A model generated the notes under the pieces. The model was given only the letters and a program-made list of their open reading frames with translations. It made no database searches and was not told the origin of the DNA. Both the position numbers and the translations under genes were made by a program. Shown here one piece after another: positions 35,386-64,000 of a DNA stretch of 64,000 nucleotides (positions are counted from its first letter, which is position 1; every line of letters begins with the position of its first letter). This stretch comes from Heterocephalus glaber (lineage: Eukaryota > Chordata > Mammalia > Rodentia > Bathyergidae): contig NW_004624785.1 in NCBI RefSeq assembly GCF_000247695.1, positions 240,362-304,361 on the forward strand, in the 5' to 3' direction.

Positions 35386-36687
35386 CTGCTGTAGGGTGTC
35401 TCCCACAGTCCTGCCACCCTGTCTGGAGAGTGCCCAGTTGGACTGGCCAGTGCCTGATGTTCAGAGTCTTGTGGTATGAAGAAGCAAATGATCTATGAAT
35501 ATCTGCTTTGGAGCTGGCTGGGCAATTGAGCCTCTTTGTGGACACTGGGTACATGGCCACTCAGCCAGTCTAAACTTTGTTCTTTCATTCCAAGGACTAA
35601 TCTGTGATGCACTGATAATGAAAGAGAAAAATGAAGGTGTAGGAGACCACATTCTGTGGTTTCCATCCTAGGCAGCGTAAGGCCCAGGAATAACCAGGGC
35701 TTACCCATCAGACTGAGCTGACACTACTAGCTGGCAGGAAAACAGTCCCTTCCTGGTTCCCTGGTGTCTGTCATCACAGAGCCACATGCATCTTGGCAAT
35801 GTCCACCAGTTGGTGTCAGGAAGAGCCACAAATTGTGGTGAGTGAGCTCTGAAGTTGCTTGCTCAGCTCCCTGGGAAAGTTTGTTTGGGCCTGTGGGCTG
35901 GATGCAACAGGTGCTGGGGGCCAGTTGACAGGAATGGTCTGGAAATTCATTTTGTTATTACTGTCTGTAAAACTGACACATGAAACATAGATATCAGTCT
36001 ATACCTATGTGCACACACACACACCTGGACTTAGGGCCTTGAAACCAGATACTGGTCTCATGGCTTTTCAGGCAGCAGAACCCTCAAGACAACAGTCTCT
36101 CCGAGGATGGCACCAGAACCGGGCCACAGGCTTCCCAGACACAAGTTAACTCTCCACCAGGTTGGGCCTGGCAGCTCTAAGTCAGCAAACCTGTTGGTCT
36201 AGTGGGTTGGCACAGAGTCTGGGGTTGATGTGGGCGGCTGTGGCCTCTGGGGACCAGGGACTAGGACCAATCTCCCTCCCAGGCGACAGCCTGCCAGTAG
36301 GCCTGGGTGCCAACGGTGTGTGGGGAATGCGGTTTATATGCCAAGAGCATGAGCTTTGCTTATCCTTAGTAGAACTGTGTTCCATTCAAGGAGAACTCAC
36401 TGGGGGGTAAGATGAAGTTTCCAGATAAGAATCTTGCTTTTCTGACATTATTTTTGAGGAAAACTGGCAGGTCCACTAGTAATACAGGTCTGTCCTCAAC
36501 ACAAGAGCAAGGCAGAAGGGGGAAGGGGAATAGCTGGTAAGCCCCCTCCCCAGTGCTTTATGAACAGAGAAAGGGGGCCTCATGCATGTGGCCACGCACA
36601 CATGTGAGACGCAGCATTGTCCTTTCTGTCCTTAATCCTTCTCTGGTTTGAAAGATTCATGCATAGAGAAAATGCCTTAAGTGTTTT
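35386..36687. other. Intergenic; nothing recognised apart from a short (CA)n at 36010-36023
   Basis: No exon or repeat family could be named. Confidence 0.35.
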
Positions 36688-36776
36688 CTTTTTTCTTTTT
36701 TTGGTATTGGGGATCGAACTCAGGACCTTGCACTTGCAAGGCAGGTGGTGGCACCACTGAGCTAAATGCCCAGCCC
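36688..36776 (-). repeat. ID-type SINE
   Basis: ggtattggggatcgaactc ... ctgagctaaatgcccagccc. Flanks taagtgtttt and gaagtgtttt are the probable duplication. Confidence 0.88.
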
Positions 36777-37134
36777 TGAAGTGTTTTATAAAAAGGCCTG
36801 TACGTTTGTCACTCCAGAGAGAAGCATAAAAACTTACAGGAGGACAAATTTTGGCTCAACATCCAGAAGACCTTTCTAGCAATTAGAGGTGTGCTGAGTG
36901 TTTAAGACTGTCTTATGCAGGAACAGTCTCTCCGGGGAAAAGGGAGTGTTCGTGTGTATGGGAGGGTATGAGAGAGGGGTCATGTGATGTGTTCTATTTT
37001 TATGAAAATTCTAAATTTTTCCTCTCTCTATAGTTTTGAAAAACAAAGTGAATTGGAAATTACTATGTGTTAATTCCCTTTTGAATAACATCACTTAAGT
37101 CTAAACATATTATAGCCTGTATCATAGCCAGTGC

Positions 37135-37520
37135 ATCAGGCTTTGGAATGCTTTGGCTGGAGGTAATAGGAAAGTCTTACGGCTTACATCTAGATGTTCC
37201 TCAGGAGCCTCTCGTCGCCATGGATGAAGCTTTTGAAGGGCAATTGAATCATGCGAGTGCTGTAGATGGATGTGCTGTGGGGGCGGGGCCTGGTCTGAAG
37301 TGTGTATCTCCCACCCCTTCCCTACTTTTACTCACTGCTTACTGGCCATCAGATGTAAGCAGCCTTTCTTCCACCATGCCCTTCTGCCACGCCTTCCTGC
37401 CTCAGAGCTGCCCACGATGGACTTAAAATGTGAGCCAAAATAGACATTTTCTCCTTTCAGTTGTGGCTGCTAGGTGTTTTGTCCCAGTAGTGATGAAAGT
37501 GAATGAGACATCAACTATCT
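37135..37520 (+). mobile_element. MaLR-type solo LTR
   Basis: Same family as 33800-33950, longer. Ends tgttttgtcccagtagtgatgaaagtg, the typical MaLR end ('ttttgtcacagtgatgaaaa' type). No internal genes. Confidence 0.65.
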
Positions 37521-39175
37521 AAGTCTTAACAAGAAGTCTCAGTATAGCCATCCAGAACTGGGGTAAGCAGCTCAGCAGCGTCACCAAGAACTCAAGCAAG
37601 CTCTTTCCTTCTGTTGGTTATCTTTAGCATGCTGCCTTCTTGTCTTATGATTATAAAAGAACTACCTCAGTTTGAGGCTTCACACTGATATTCTAGGTAG
37701 GAAGAATTCAGACCAGCTGTTCCTGTCCCTTTTATAAGAAAAACTCAAAAGCTCTAAAGACAAATTTCAACTTGAGGCTCATTGGCCGGAACTATGTTAC
37801 TTGGTTTCCATGAGTTCAATGGGGACTTTTCCATTCTCTTCAGTTGAAGGGGACAAGAGAAAAAGGGTTTGGGAACAAATGGGTTTAGATTAGAAGACAT
37901 GAGTGTCTGCCATGTCTAGCAAAGCCTGTCTCTGATAATCAGTCCTGTTCTTTAGCATAAGGCTTAATTAATGCTGCTTTGGAAACTCAGTTCTAAATTC
38001 TTTGTCCAAACTAATAATAAAAATGATGCATTATATTCTTGGTTAAGATATATTTTTTTCTTTAATTTCCCCCCATGTTCTTTATTTCTTCCCCAGGGCA
38101 ACTGTGGTGGAGTGGACAGGACATGACTCATTTCTGAGGTGCTCACGAGCATACCAAGCCTGACAGGACTGCAGAAGGCCTGAGCTACCCAGATCCCCAC
38201 TGTCCTTCTGCCGGCCCTTGAGAGAACCTGCTTTTCTACTGTAGCACTGGCAAATCCAGCAGGCAGAGACACTTTTCCTGTTTGCTGAGTCATGCCCAGA
38301 TTCCTGGTCTTTCTAGTTGGCTCCAGACTTACTCTGGTCCACACCGGCAGATTATGGGAAGTGTGTAAAAAAAAGGTGGTGTGCAAAGGAAATGCTGAAC
38401 AAGTATGACAGCACTTTTGCAGATCAAGTTACTTTGGCTGTTTTAACTCCTGAGCTGAACATACATCCGTGTTGGATGTACAAAAAGTGACCATTAGACA
38501 AAGGCTTGGTGACAAGTGAGATGGAGACAGAAGCTATTGTCTGTGGCCTGGAGCAGGCCTCGCTTCTCTGCTAAAAGGGGTTTCAATTCTCAGCAAGGAC
38601 AAAGCTTGCACTACACAATGCCCCATAGTTGGCATTTGTAGGCATATTTGCACACTGAACATCTGTGCTGTGTGCTGGTGGCTTTGCCCCACAGAGGTTC
38701 TGCCCCGAAGCTGCTGTAAGCTGCCTTGCCTCACCTTGCCCTGCCTCAGCCTTAGCAGGGGCTGCATGACTGGATGGCCAGGCTGGGGCACTTTCCCTGC
38801 ATCCAAAGGATTTGCTTATTGCTGGGTAAATAAGGTCTCGGCCTTAGCCTCAAGGCTGGGCAGGAAGCATGAGGAGGTAAATCTTTCTACTACTTCCTGG
38901 TGTTCGTCTTTTCCTTTCTTCCTCTCTGCTGCACCTCTCCTCATTCTTCCCAAATCCTTCATGCAACCCTAAAGCTGCACATGGCCACAGCAGGCAGTCA
39001 GTCAGGAGGGAACAGTCTCTGTAGAAGGGGTCTCCTCATGCTGGGCTGCTTGCCATACCCCCTCTTTAGGCGAAACATGCGGGAGCTCTTGGATGCGCTA
39101 GGACTCACACAGTTGTCCTGAGCATTAAGAGCCCTATGTTGCCCTTTCAATGGTGGCACAGGTTAAAATACTATG
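37521..39175. other. Intergenic; nothing recognised
   Basis: A 140-codon minus-strand ORF (38386-37964) shows no domain or splice context. No repeat family named. Confidence 0.35.
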
Positions 39176-39372
39176 TTTTAGCCAGGTGTAGTGGTGCATG
39201 TCTGTAATTTCAGCACTCTAGGAGACTGAGGAAAGAGGACTGCCAAGTTTGGGCTTAGCCTGAGTGATTTAGCAACTTAGTGAGAGCCTGTCTTAAAATT
39301 TTTAAAAAAGGGCCAGGATGTACTCAGTGCAAAGGCCCTTGGTTCAACACCCAGTACTAAAAACAAAACAAA
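39176..39372 (+). repeat. B1-dID composite SINE
   Basis: agccaggtgtagtggtgcatg B1 half ending gagcctgtcttaaaatttttaa, then gggccaggatgtactcagtg followed at once by caaaggcccttggttcaac: the ID half lacks its middle. Confidence 0.75.
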
Positions 39373-39853
39373 ACAAAAACTGCATCTTGTGCAGATGGCT
39401 GACCAGGGCTATCAGCCTGCACCTTTGAAGGTTAAAGGGAAGACAACACTGCACACACCCCCTAATGGCACTCCTTCTGTTCACATGTGCCATAAAAAGG
39501 TAAATAAGCAAAGGGGAGCAATTTGAAGAAAAACAGGAAGCAGCTGATTATGTGGAAGATCATGGTCTGGCTGGGTACAGAAATTTTGTCTTTAGAGTAG
39601 TAGTTCTAAATCTTTATCAAGTTGCCTATACTTTTAAGGGTCTAATGGGAGGTACAAATTCTCTCCCCAGAAAAAACATACATCATGGATGTGAATAATT
39701 TGCTTACAATCTCCATGCTTCTCTGAAACACCTTTTTACCACCCAGGACTACATGGGCCACGATGGCACAAGAATTCCTATTTTAGAAGCAAGTTCGAAG
39801 CAGTCATCATCAAAAGTCTCTTTAAAGGCAGCTAGAAAAGAAGCCTTAACTTC

Positions 39854-39935
39854 ATTTTTTTTGGTACCGGGGATCGAACTCAGATCCTTGTGCTTGCAAG
39901 GCAGGCGTTGGAACCACTGCGCTAAATCCCAGGCC
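39854..39935 (-). repeat. ID-type SINE with 15-nt target-site duplication
   Basis: ggtaccggggatcgaactc ... gctaaatcccaggcc between agaagccttaacttc (39839) and agaagccttaacgtc (39936). Confidence 0.92.
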
Positions 39936-39950
39936 AGAAGCCTTAACGTC

Positions 39951-41104
39951 AAAGAAAGTCCCCCCACCATTGGAAATGCAGAGCTAACCTCATGTAGAAG
40001 AGTTGATGGCTCCTCAAGGACAGATTTTAGTTTACTGGGGGTGCACTTTTCTGCTGTAACAGCTGTATACCTATCATTTGTACTAATTTGCCATTCTCAG
40101 TCTAGGTGTGTGTGGAGGGAAGAATAATCCCTTCTGAATCAAAATCCACTGATCCAGCTGCAAGTGATTTAAACTCATCTCCAAAAGAATTTGGTCTTAA
40201 AAGATGAATTGTTTGCTTCTGTAAATATTTGTTTTGCTTCTTCCTGCTCTTCATGTCAGGGCAAATTGATAGTTTTCCTTATGAAAGCTGGTTTGGGGAA
40301 GCCAGGGAAGAGGGATATACAGTACCAGTACCATTGAGGACCAGCAGAAAGCTCCTACTGCACAACTAACAAATCCAAATTTCAGGAGCTCAGCATTGCA
40401 GTTTATCTCTTGCTCATGCAAAAAGCCAAGTTGCCTCTCCTTTGTCAGCTCGGCCTTCTAGGTCACTTCAGCTCTTCCACACTTTCACATCACTTACTCA
40501 CACTGTCACCACAGCAAAGGAAAGAACAGCTGGAGAAATGACCACCAGCAGTTACATGCTCCCAACTGCACTTCTTGGATAAGCTGTCTCATAATGATAC
40601 CTAATTTTGTGAAGACAGGGAAGCAAGATCCACCAGGGGGCCTCAAGGAAAATGAGAACCAAATGATGATAAAAGATGCAATGTCTGCTTCAGGGACTGA
40701 GACATGCTTGAACATGAGAATAAATTCTGAGGAATCTGTGTATCAAGATGTTTCTGTGAATGGAAAAACTACCTTCCCCTCCTTATATTTTAAAAAAGAG
40801 TAAGTCTTCTACTGCCTGCCATGATGGAATAACAGAAGCCAATTTACTCTTAACCCCTCCTTAAAGAGAAAACCTGACACAAGCTATGGAGAGTGTTTTC
40901 AGATATTAGACAACATGCAGTACAGGACTCTGATCACAGAAGAAAAACAAGCTGAGCTCCAAATTACTATGAGTGCAGTTCAGGTCCACTATGCAGAACA
41001 AATAGAGCTTGGTGGTTTCACTAGCTGAAGAGACAGATGGGAGCTAGGGAGGTCAACATGGCTAGGGTAGGGTACAGGAGAGGAGGCTACAGATAGAGCA
41101 AGCA
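39951..41104. other. Intergenic; nothing recognised
   Basis: The open frame 40594-40803 is not recognisable as any protein and lacks exon borders. Confidence 0.35.
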
Positions 41105-41345
41105 AGTGTGTGAGCAAGTCCTTAGTCCAGTCATACTACTACAACAAAGCACTGTAAACTGAGTGAAATAAACAAGAGATATTTATTTCTCACTGTTCTG
41201 GAGCCTGGGAAGTCCAATACTAAAGACCAGCAGATGCAGCGTTTGGTGAGGGCAGGTTTCTAATAGCAACTTCTGGGTGTATTCTCACATGGGAGAAGGA
41301 GCAAACAAGCTCCCTCAGCCTCTTCAAGAAAGCAGAGGGTGTGTA
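41105..41345 (-). mobile_element. MLT1-type LTR fragment
   Basis: Antisense MLT1 pattern on the plus strand: aacaaagcactgtaaactgagtg, atttatttctcactgttctggagcctgggaagtcc, ggtgagggcaggtttc, gtattctcacatggg. Confidence 0.65.
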
Positions 41346-41552
41346 GTGGGGAGAGAATGACTATGGGTCCTGGAGGGTGTAGAAGTCTCCTAGAGACTTG
41401 GGCTGCATGTTGTCAGAAGCACAAGGGTGATAAACCACTGAACATCCACTGGCAGGAAACACATTCCTGGAACTCATGCAGGGCTTGAAATAAGACACGA
41501 AGTCCCAGCTATGCTGTGAAGACATTACTATAGGGCATCTGATGGGATTTTT

Positions 41553-41658
41553 TGTTTTGTTTTTTTTTTGAGACAAAGTCCACTGTAGTTCAGGCTGGTC
41601 TTGAACTTACTATGTAGCCGAGGTAGCCTGAAACTCACAGTGATCCTCCTGCCTCAGC
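41553..41658 (-). repeat. B1-type SINE, truncated
   Basis: gagacaaagtccactgtagttcaggctggtcttgaacttac ... gatcctcctgcctcagcc; the 5' part of the B1 is missing. Confidence 0.75.
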
Positions 41659-42034
41659 CATGCTCCGGCTCCTCTCTGTGCAAACAAAGCACTGTTGCAT
41701 GCAGTACCTATGGGGTACAGTGGCCGAAACACCTATCAACTGTGGGAGGGGCTGACCCCTCAGCTGCGGCTCCTGGGGTTGGGCAACTAGTGTTACCTGA
41801 CTGACAAATGGACCTAAGTTTTCTTCCACCATGTCTTTCCAAATCCTCATCTGCTATCTGTCCACTGTCAAGATTTTTATGTTAGGTTACCGTTTAACTG
41901 TCAATCATCTGTGATACCTGAAGGTTCATAAAATTAAAAATCAAACATCTATATATAAAAACTACCTTAAAGAGAGGTATATCTGCCACATCCCTAAAAT
42001 TTTGCCACTTGAAGGAGAATCTTCCATGTATCAC

Positions 42035-43957
42035 ATCCAAATGGGTTATTTTTTATTTGTTCATTCTTTTTACTTTTCTAGGATCACAGCCCGCCACTGT
42101 CATCCTCTGTGTCCTGTGGCATCTCCTTTTCCACCTTCCTGGTCCCTTCCTCATACCAATTAAACACAACAGCTGGGAGGAGAACGCAGGGCATCCACAT
42201 TTGTTTCCCACACTTGCGGATGGTTCTGATGTGCTTCCAGGACTGACAACAGGTCTAAGGGCTAAAATTATTAATTCACATCAGAAGAAATATGTTTTTG
42301 GGAAAAACTGATTACCTTGGTCATTTTTGGCAGCTTGAATAAGAAGCAAGTAACAACAACAGCAGCAAAACTCCCCAAACAAACAAAAAACAAAGAAAAC
42401 AAAATCACACAAAAACACCAGAAGTATTTTGAAAAAGTGCTTTGAGAATTTACTGTACATTTTAAACAATTTATATGTTGACTTCTACATGCTCTTACAT
42501 TTGTGTAAAATATTTATACATATTCTTTACAATTTGTACATACATTAAATGGCTGTATCATAAACACTGTTTTTTTGGATTTTATAAAAGAAAAATCAAG
42601 TGGGGAAAATTACTTATAAAACATTAACAAAAACCCGTGACACTGAAGAACAAGAAGTTCTCATACTTGTGTTCATTTGATTTTCTCATCTACTTATTTT
42701 TTGGTTTCACTTATGTATACTAGCCCAGACTTTCCATTTTCTACAATTATTACGTCAAGAAATGACAGAATATCAGGTTGCAAGGCAACGGTGGAAGGTG
42801 GAGCTGCAGTCTGCAGGATAAGACAGTGAGTGAGTGTTCTGATTTCAAGCGGACAGCTAGTTTCACTCTGTGCTACTAGCTGAAGTACCAGTGATCAGGA
42901 AACTACCTGAAGGTTAGGACACAGGGCAAGTACCACTCTTCCATTCTTCAGCACATAACCACACACAGTTCAGGACGCCACTCGTCTCAGTCCCTAAGCT
43001 TTCCTTCTTGGTGGAGGGGGACACACTAACCTCTGGTTTTCATCCTTTCAGAGAACACTGGCTGGTCTGCTGCTCTATACTGCAAACCAAGTGGCTGCCA
43101 GGCTACGCCCAGCACTTCTTTCGTCCAATGGACAGCTGAGGGAGGGGTGGGAAGGGTGGCAGCTTTGGGCATAGGAGTCAGGATGGCTACCTCCCCTTAG
43201 GAGGAATGCCAGATAAGTTTCTAAACAATCCTTCAACTTTCCTGACTTACTCTTTCTAGCACAGAACACATCTTACTTGGGATTAGGAAGAGTGCAAGGA
43301 AACTGCACTGTCTTCCTGTAGGAGCAGCAGGCAGTTGTGCCTGCGAAGCGACAGGCAATGGTCCACTTTTCACACTCCATGAGAGGTACAGGTGACCCGG
43401 GGGCCCCATTCTGCTTCCTCCCTCCTGTGATGTAAGCACCTGAGTTACAGCTACGCCAGTGAAGGGCGTGCAGGCCTTCCTAAACACAAAGGAACCCCAA
43501 AGGACTGAAAGAGTTATAAAAATATACAAACATATGTTTTTTATTCTGGCATATTTCATATTTTTAAGAAAGCAATTAGTAATTATCTGACATTGGGTAA
43601 GAACTAGAAGATCAAGGGTAACATATAAATTACAGTTTTTTGTAAAATATAAGTGGGGGAACCTTTAATTCTCCATTCAAAATTCTGATAAATTTAAGTA
43701 CTTTCCAAAAATACAGACAATTTCCATTGGTTTAAATAATGAGTGGGAAATGAACATAAGAAGATCATCCCTAAATAACCAATTAACCAATGCATTTTAG
43801 CTGGTTCATAAAGAAAAGTTTTTTTCCAACTCATTTCTTTTTGGTTTTCTTTTCTTTTTTTTTTTTTTTTTAAATGATAGGAAAAAATAAACTTTGAATT
43901 GCATTGCCCCAAGTCAGAAAGAAGCACTTTGGAGATTTCTTCATGTTCCATTCTGTT
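42035..43957 (-). other. SNX9: Probable SNX9 3' untranslated region
   Basis: The 1.9 kb after the stop codon contains no recognisable SINE, LTR or L1, unlike nearly every other 2-kb stretch here, and includes a very AT-rich block (42420-42600). An AATAAA on the minus strand at 42057-42052 could set the end near 42035. Closer candidates are AATAAA at 43545-43540 and ATTAAA at 43669-43664, which would give short UTR isoforms. The end is inferred, not proven. Confidence 0.4.
42052..42057 (-). terminator. Candidate distal polyadenylation signal of SNX9
   Basis: Canonical AATAAA on the minus strand about 1.9 kb after the SNX9 stop. It is the last canonical hexamer before recognisable intergenic repeats resume (the B1 at 41.6 kb). 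Confidence 0.35.
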
Positions 43958-62135
<18,178 letters not shown>

Positions 62136-62332
62136 TTAAAAGTGAATTGCAGTTACGATAGCTGAAAAAACCATTTCTAAGACCACTGGCCACTTGGCAC
62201 AAAGCTGTTTTATAAAAGGCAAAAAACCATGGTGATTTTTCAGAGCCTTAAACACATGAGATATGCAAAAGTTCGAGAGACACACAGGAAAGATCTGATG
62301 GACTCTATTTACCGTTTAAAAATGAAATTTCA

Positions 62333-62430
62333 GGGTCAGGGATTTAGCTCAGTGGTTCTACCGCCTGCCTCGCAAGCTCAAGGACCCGAGTTTGATCCCC
62401 GGCACCACGACCCCGTCCCCCGCCAAAAAG
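62333..62430 (+). repeat. ID-type SINE with C-rich tail and target-site duplication
   Basis: gggtcagggatttagctcagtgg ... gagtttgatccccggcacc, then cacgaccccgtcccccgccaa instead of a plain A tail. Flanked by aatgaaatttca at 62321 and 62431. Confidence 0.9.
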
Positions 62431-62442
62431 AATGAAATTTCA

Positions 62443-63005
62443 ATTTAACACATTAATAAATTTTTTGAGAAAAGAACAAAAATTTTAAAGTCTTATCTTG
62501 GTATGATAAACTATCTCCAGCAAACATCAGACCAGCTCCTAGGCAGTCTCATGAAGTCTATGGGCAACAATCAAATCAGTGCTCTGGAATCAAACCAAAG
62601 CCCAAAAGCCACCCAGAAGTGTCTGTACTTGAAAAACTGCTGAACTTGCAGCATTAGAGAAGCATTCTGCGGCTACTCCTATCTCTCCCTGCTTCTGCAT
62701 GCCTTCCTCCCCTACTGGAGACATGGTAAGATGGAGCAGGCAGTGGGGACTGACAAGCGACTTCCTTGCTGGGATAGGAGGAGGCTCTTTGATACGGAGC
62801 AATGGGAGACACCCATGCTCAGTGACAATCTCAGAGATGGATGATGGTGTAAATGGACCAACTAGTCAAGATAGTGGGACCAAGTATATGCAGGCTGAGG
62901 CTGTGCACAAACAGTGCAGAATGGACAGGGTTCAAACCAGCCACAAGCTCCTCGCCAACTCTTAGGCTGCACACACATAGAAAGATTTTTAAAAAGGGGC
63001 CTAGA
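62443..63005. other. SNX9 intron sequence, nothing recognised
   Basis: No SNX9 exon upstream of 62101 was found here. Confidence 0.4.
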
Positions 63006-63140
63006 AAGCCAGGTACCAAGGCATGTGCCTGTAACCCCAGATACCCGGGAAGCAGAGGCAGGAGGACCACCTGGGCTCAGGAGTTTGGGCCCAGCCTGGC
63101 AACACAGTAAGGCCCTATCTTTAAAATAAAATAAAATAAG
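63006..63140 (+). repeat. B1-type SINE
   Basis: agccaggtaccaaggcatgtgcctgtaacccc ... gaggcaggaggaccacctggg ... aaggccctatctttaaaataaaat. Confidence 0.82.
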
Positions 63141-63474
63141 CCCAAGGGAAAGTAAAAGAAGCCAGAGCTAACTTGAAAAGGCCCTAGCTCTGAATGTACT
63201 CACTACCTACACTGTTACACTGACAGAGAACAGAGCCTTAGTGGCTGGATATGACCAAACACCAGCTCTGTCCCATCAATCACAGGCTTCCTATCGATCT
63301 ATACAGACATAAGAATAAACCTTTGGAAGCCAGACTTAGAAAATAAATACATAAAATTAACTGAGCTGGGAGACAGAGTCCAGAGATTTAGCCTGAGCAA
63401 GATACTTAATAAACAGAAACGACTACCACCTACAGCAGAAATAACTACCACCTACAGGGAGGAATAATGAGAAT

Positions 63475-64000
63475 CTGGAGTTGCTAAAATTTATTCTTAT
63501 TAATGTTCAGTTTTCAACAAAAAAATTAACAGTTCTGCAAAGAAACAGCAAGATATGATCCATACTGAGAAAAATGAGCAGTCAACAGAAACTGTCCTTA
63601 AGTATCCCTAGATGAATTTAGCAGACAAAAGCACAGCAGCAGACAAAGCAGCTTCTATAAATATGTTCAAAGAACTAAAGAAAACCATGTTGAAAAAGTT
63701 AAAGAAAAATATGAGAAGGAATTAACAGAGACTCTCAAGGAAACAAATTATTTTTAAAAAGAATTTTTGGAGTTGAAAGTACAATAACTGAAATTAAAAA
63801 TGTTCTGAACAGACTTCAAGAGCAGATTCAGGATGACAGAAGAATCAGTGAATTGAAGACAGATCAATCGAAGTCCAAAATGAAGAACAGGGCGAAAAAC
63901 TAATGAAAAATAAAGCCCCAGAAATCATCAAGCACAGTGGGATTCCTGGAGGGAGAAGAGGAAAAAGAAGCACAGAAAGTATTTAAAGAAGTAATGGCAA
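63475..64000 (+). mobile_element. Old L1M fragment, ORF1 region, running off the window
   Basis: cagtcaacagaaactgtcctt ... ataaatatgttcaaagaactaaagaaaaccatg ... ggagttgaaagtacaataactgaaat ... agaatcagtgaattgaagac follows the L1M 5'/ORF1 coiled-coil region. Broken by stops; continues beyond position 64000. Confidence 0.72.

Overview
The window is vertebrate nuclear DNA from a placental mammal, most likely a rodent outside the mouse/rat family. The evidence is dense tRNA-derived ID-type SINEs (about 35 copies), B1-type SINEs, composite B1-dID dimers and a young L1 lineage with its own 3' end, over an older mammalian layer (MIR, L2, MER5A, MLT1/MaLR LTRs, L1M). The composites and the non-murid ID consensus suggest a beaver-, squirrel- or dormouse-like lineage; the exact species is not settled. 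Nothing prokaryotic or plasmid-like is present.

Two protein-coding genes can be supported, both on the minus strand and in tail-to-head order as in the known mammalian SNX9-SYNJ2 synteny block (human 6q25.3). (1) SNX9 occupies the right third. Nine consecutive coding exons with canonical GT/AG borders (62101 down to 43958) encode the last 278 residues: the end of the PX domain, the linker and the whole BAR domain, ending at the expected C-terminus. The upstream half of the gene lies beyond position 64000. (2) SYNJ2 is represented by coding exon 1 (25488-25362) in a CpG-island promoter. The remaining 25 kb to the left is its first intron; I found no exon 2. About 18.5 kb separates the SNX9 stop codon from the SYNJ2 start codon.

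Layout: 1-25361, SYNJ2 intron 1, rich in repeats with a possible decayed LTR-element area (5200-8820) and a repeat-poor AT-rich block (21.8-23.8 kb). 25120-25960, CpG-island promoter carrying a GC box, an ISRE-like motif and a perfect CArG box. 26000-42000, intergenic DNA with MLT1, other MaLR LTRs, MIR and ID copies. 42035-43957, inferred SNX9 3'UTR. 43958-64000, SNX9 exons and introns, with a SINE pile-up (49.5-50.2 kb), an unusual GC-rich tandem-repeat block (51.3-51.7 kb) fused to an old L1 3' end, and several L1 fragments, including an L1M ORF1-region piece running off the right edge.

Both genes act in membrane traffic. SNX9 senses curvature and phosphoinositides and recruits dynamin and the actin machinery; SYNJ2 is an inositol-polyphosphate phosphatase that removes those lipids in clathrin-mediated endocytosis. 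I see no convincing wholly new biological system. The points worth checking are the promoter motifs, the 51.3-51.7 kb tandem-repeat block and the SINE/L1 structural details.
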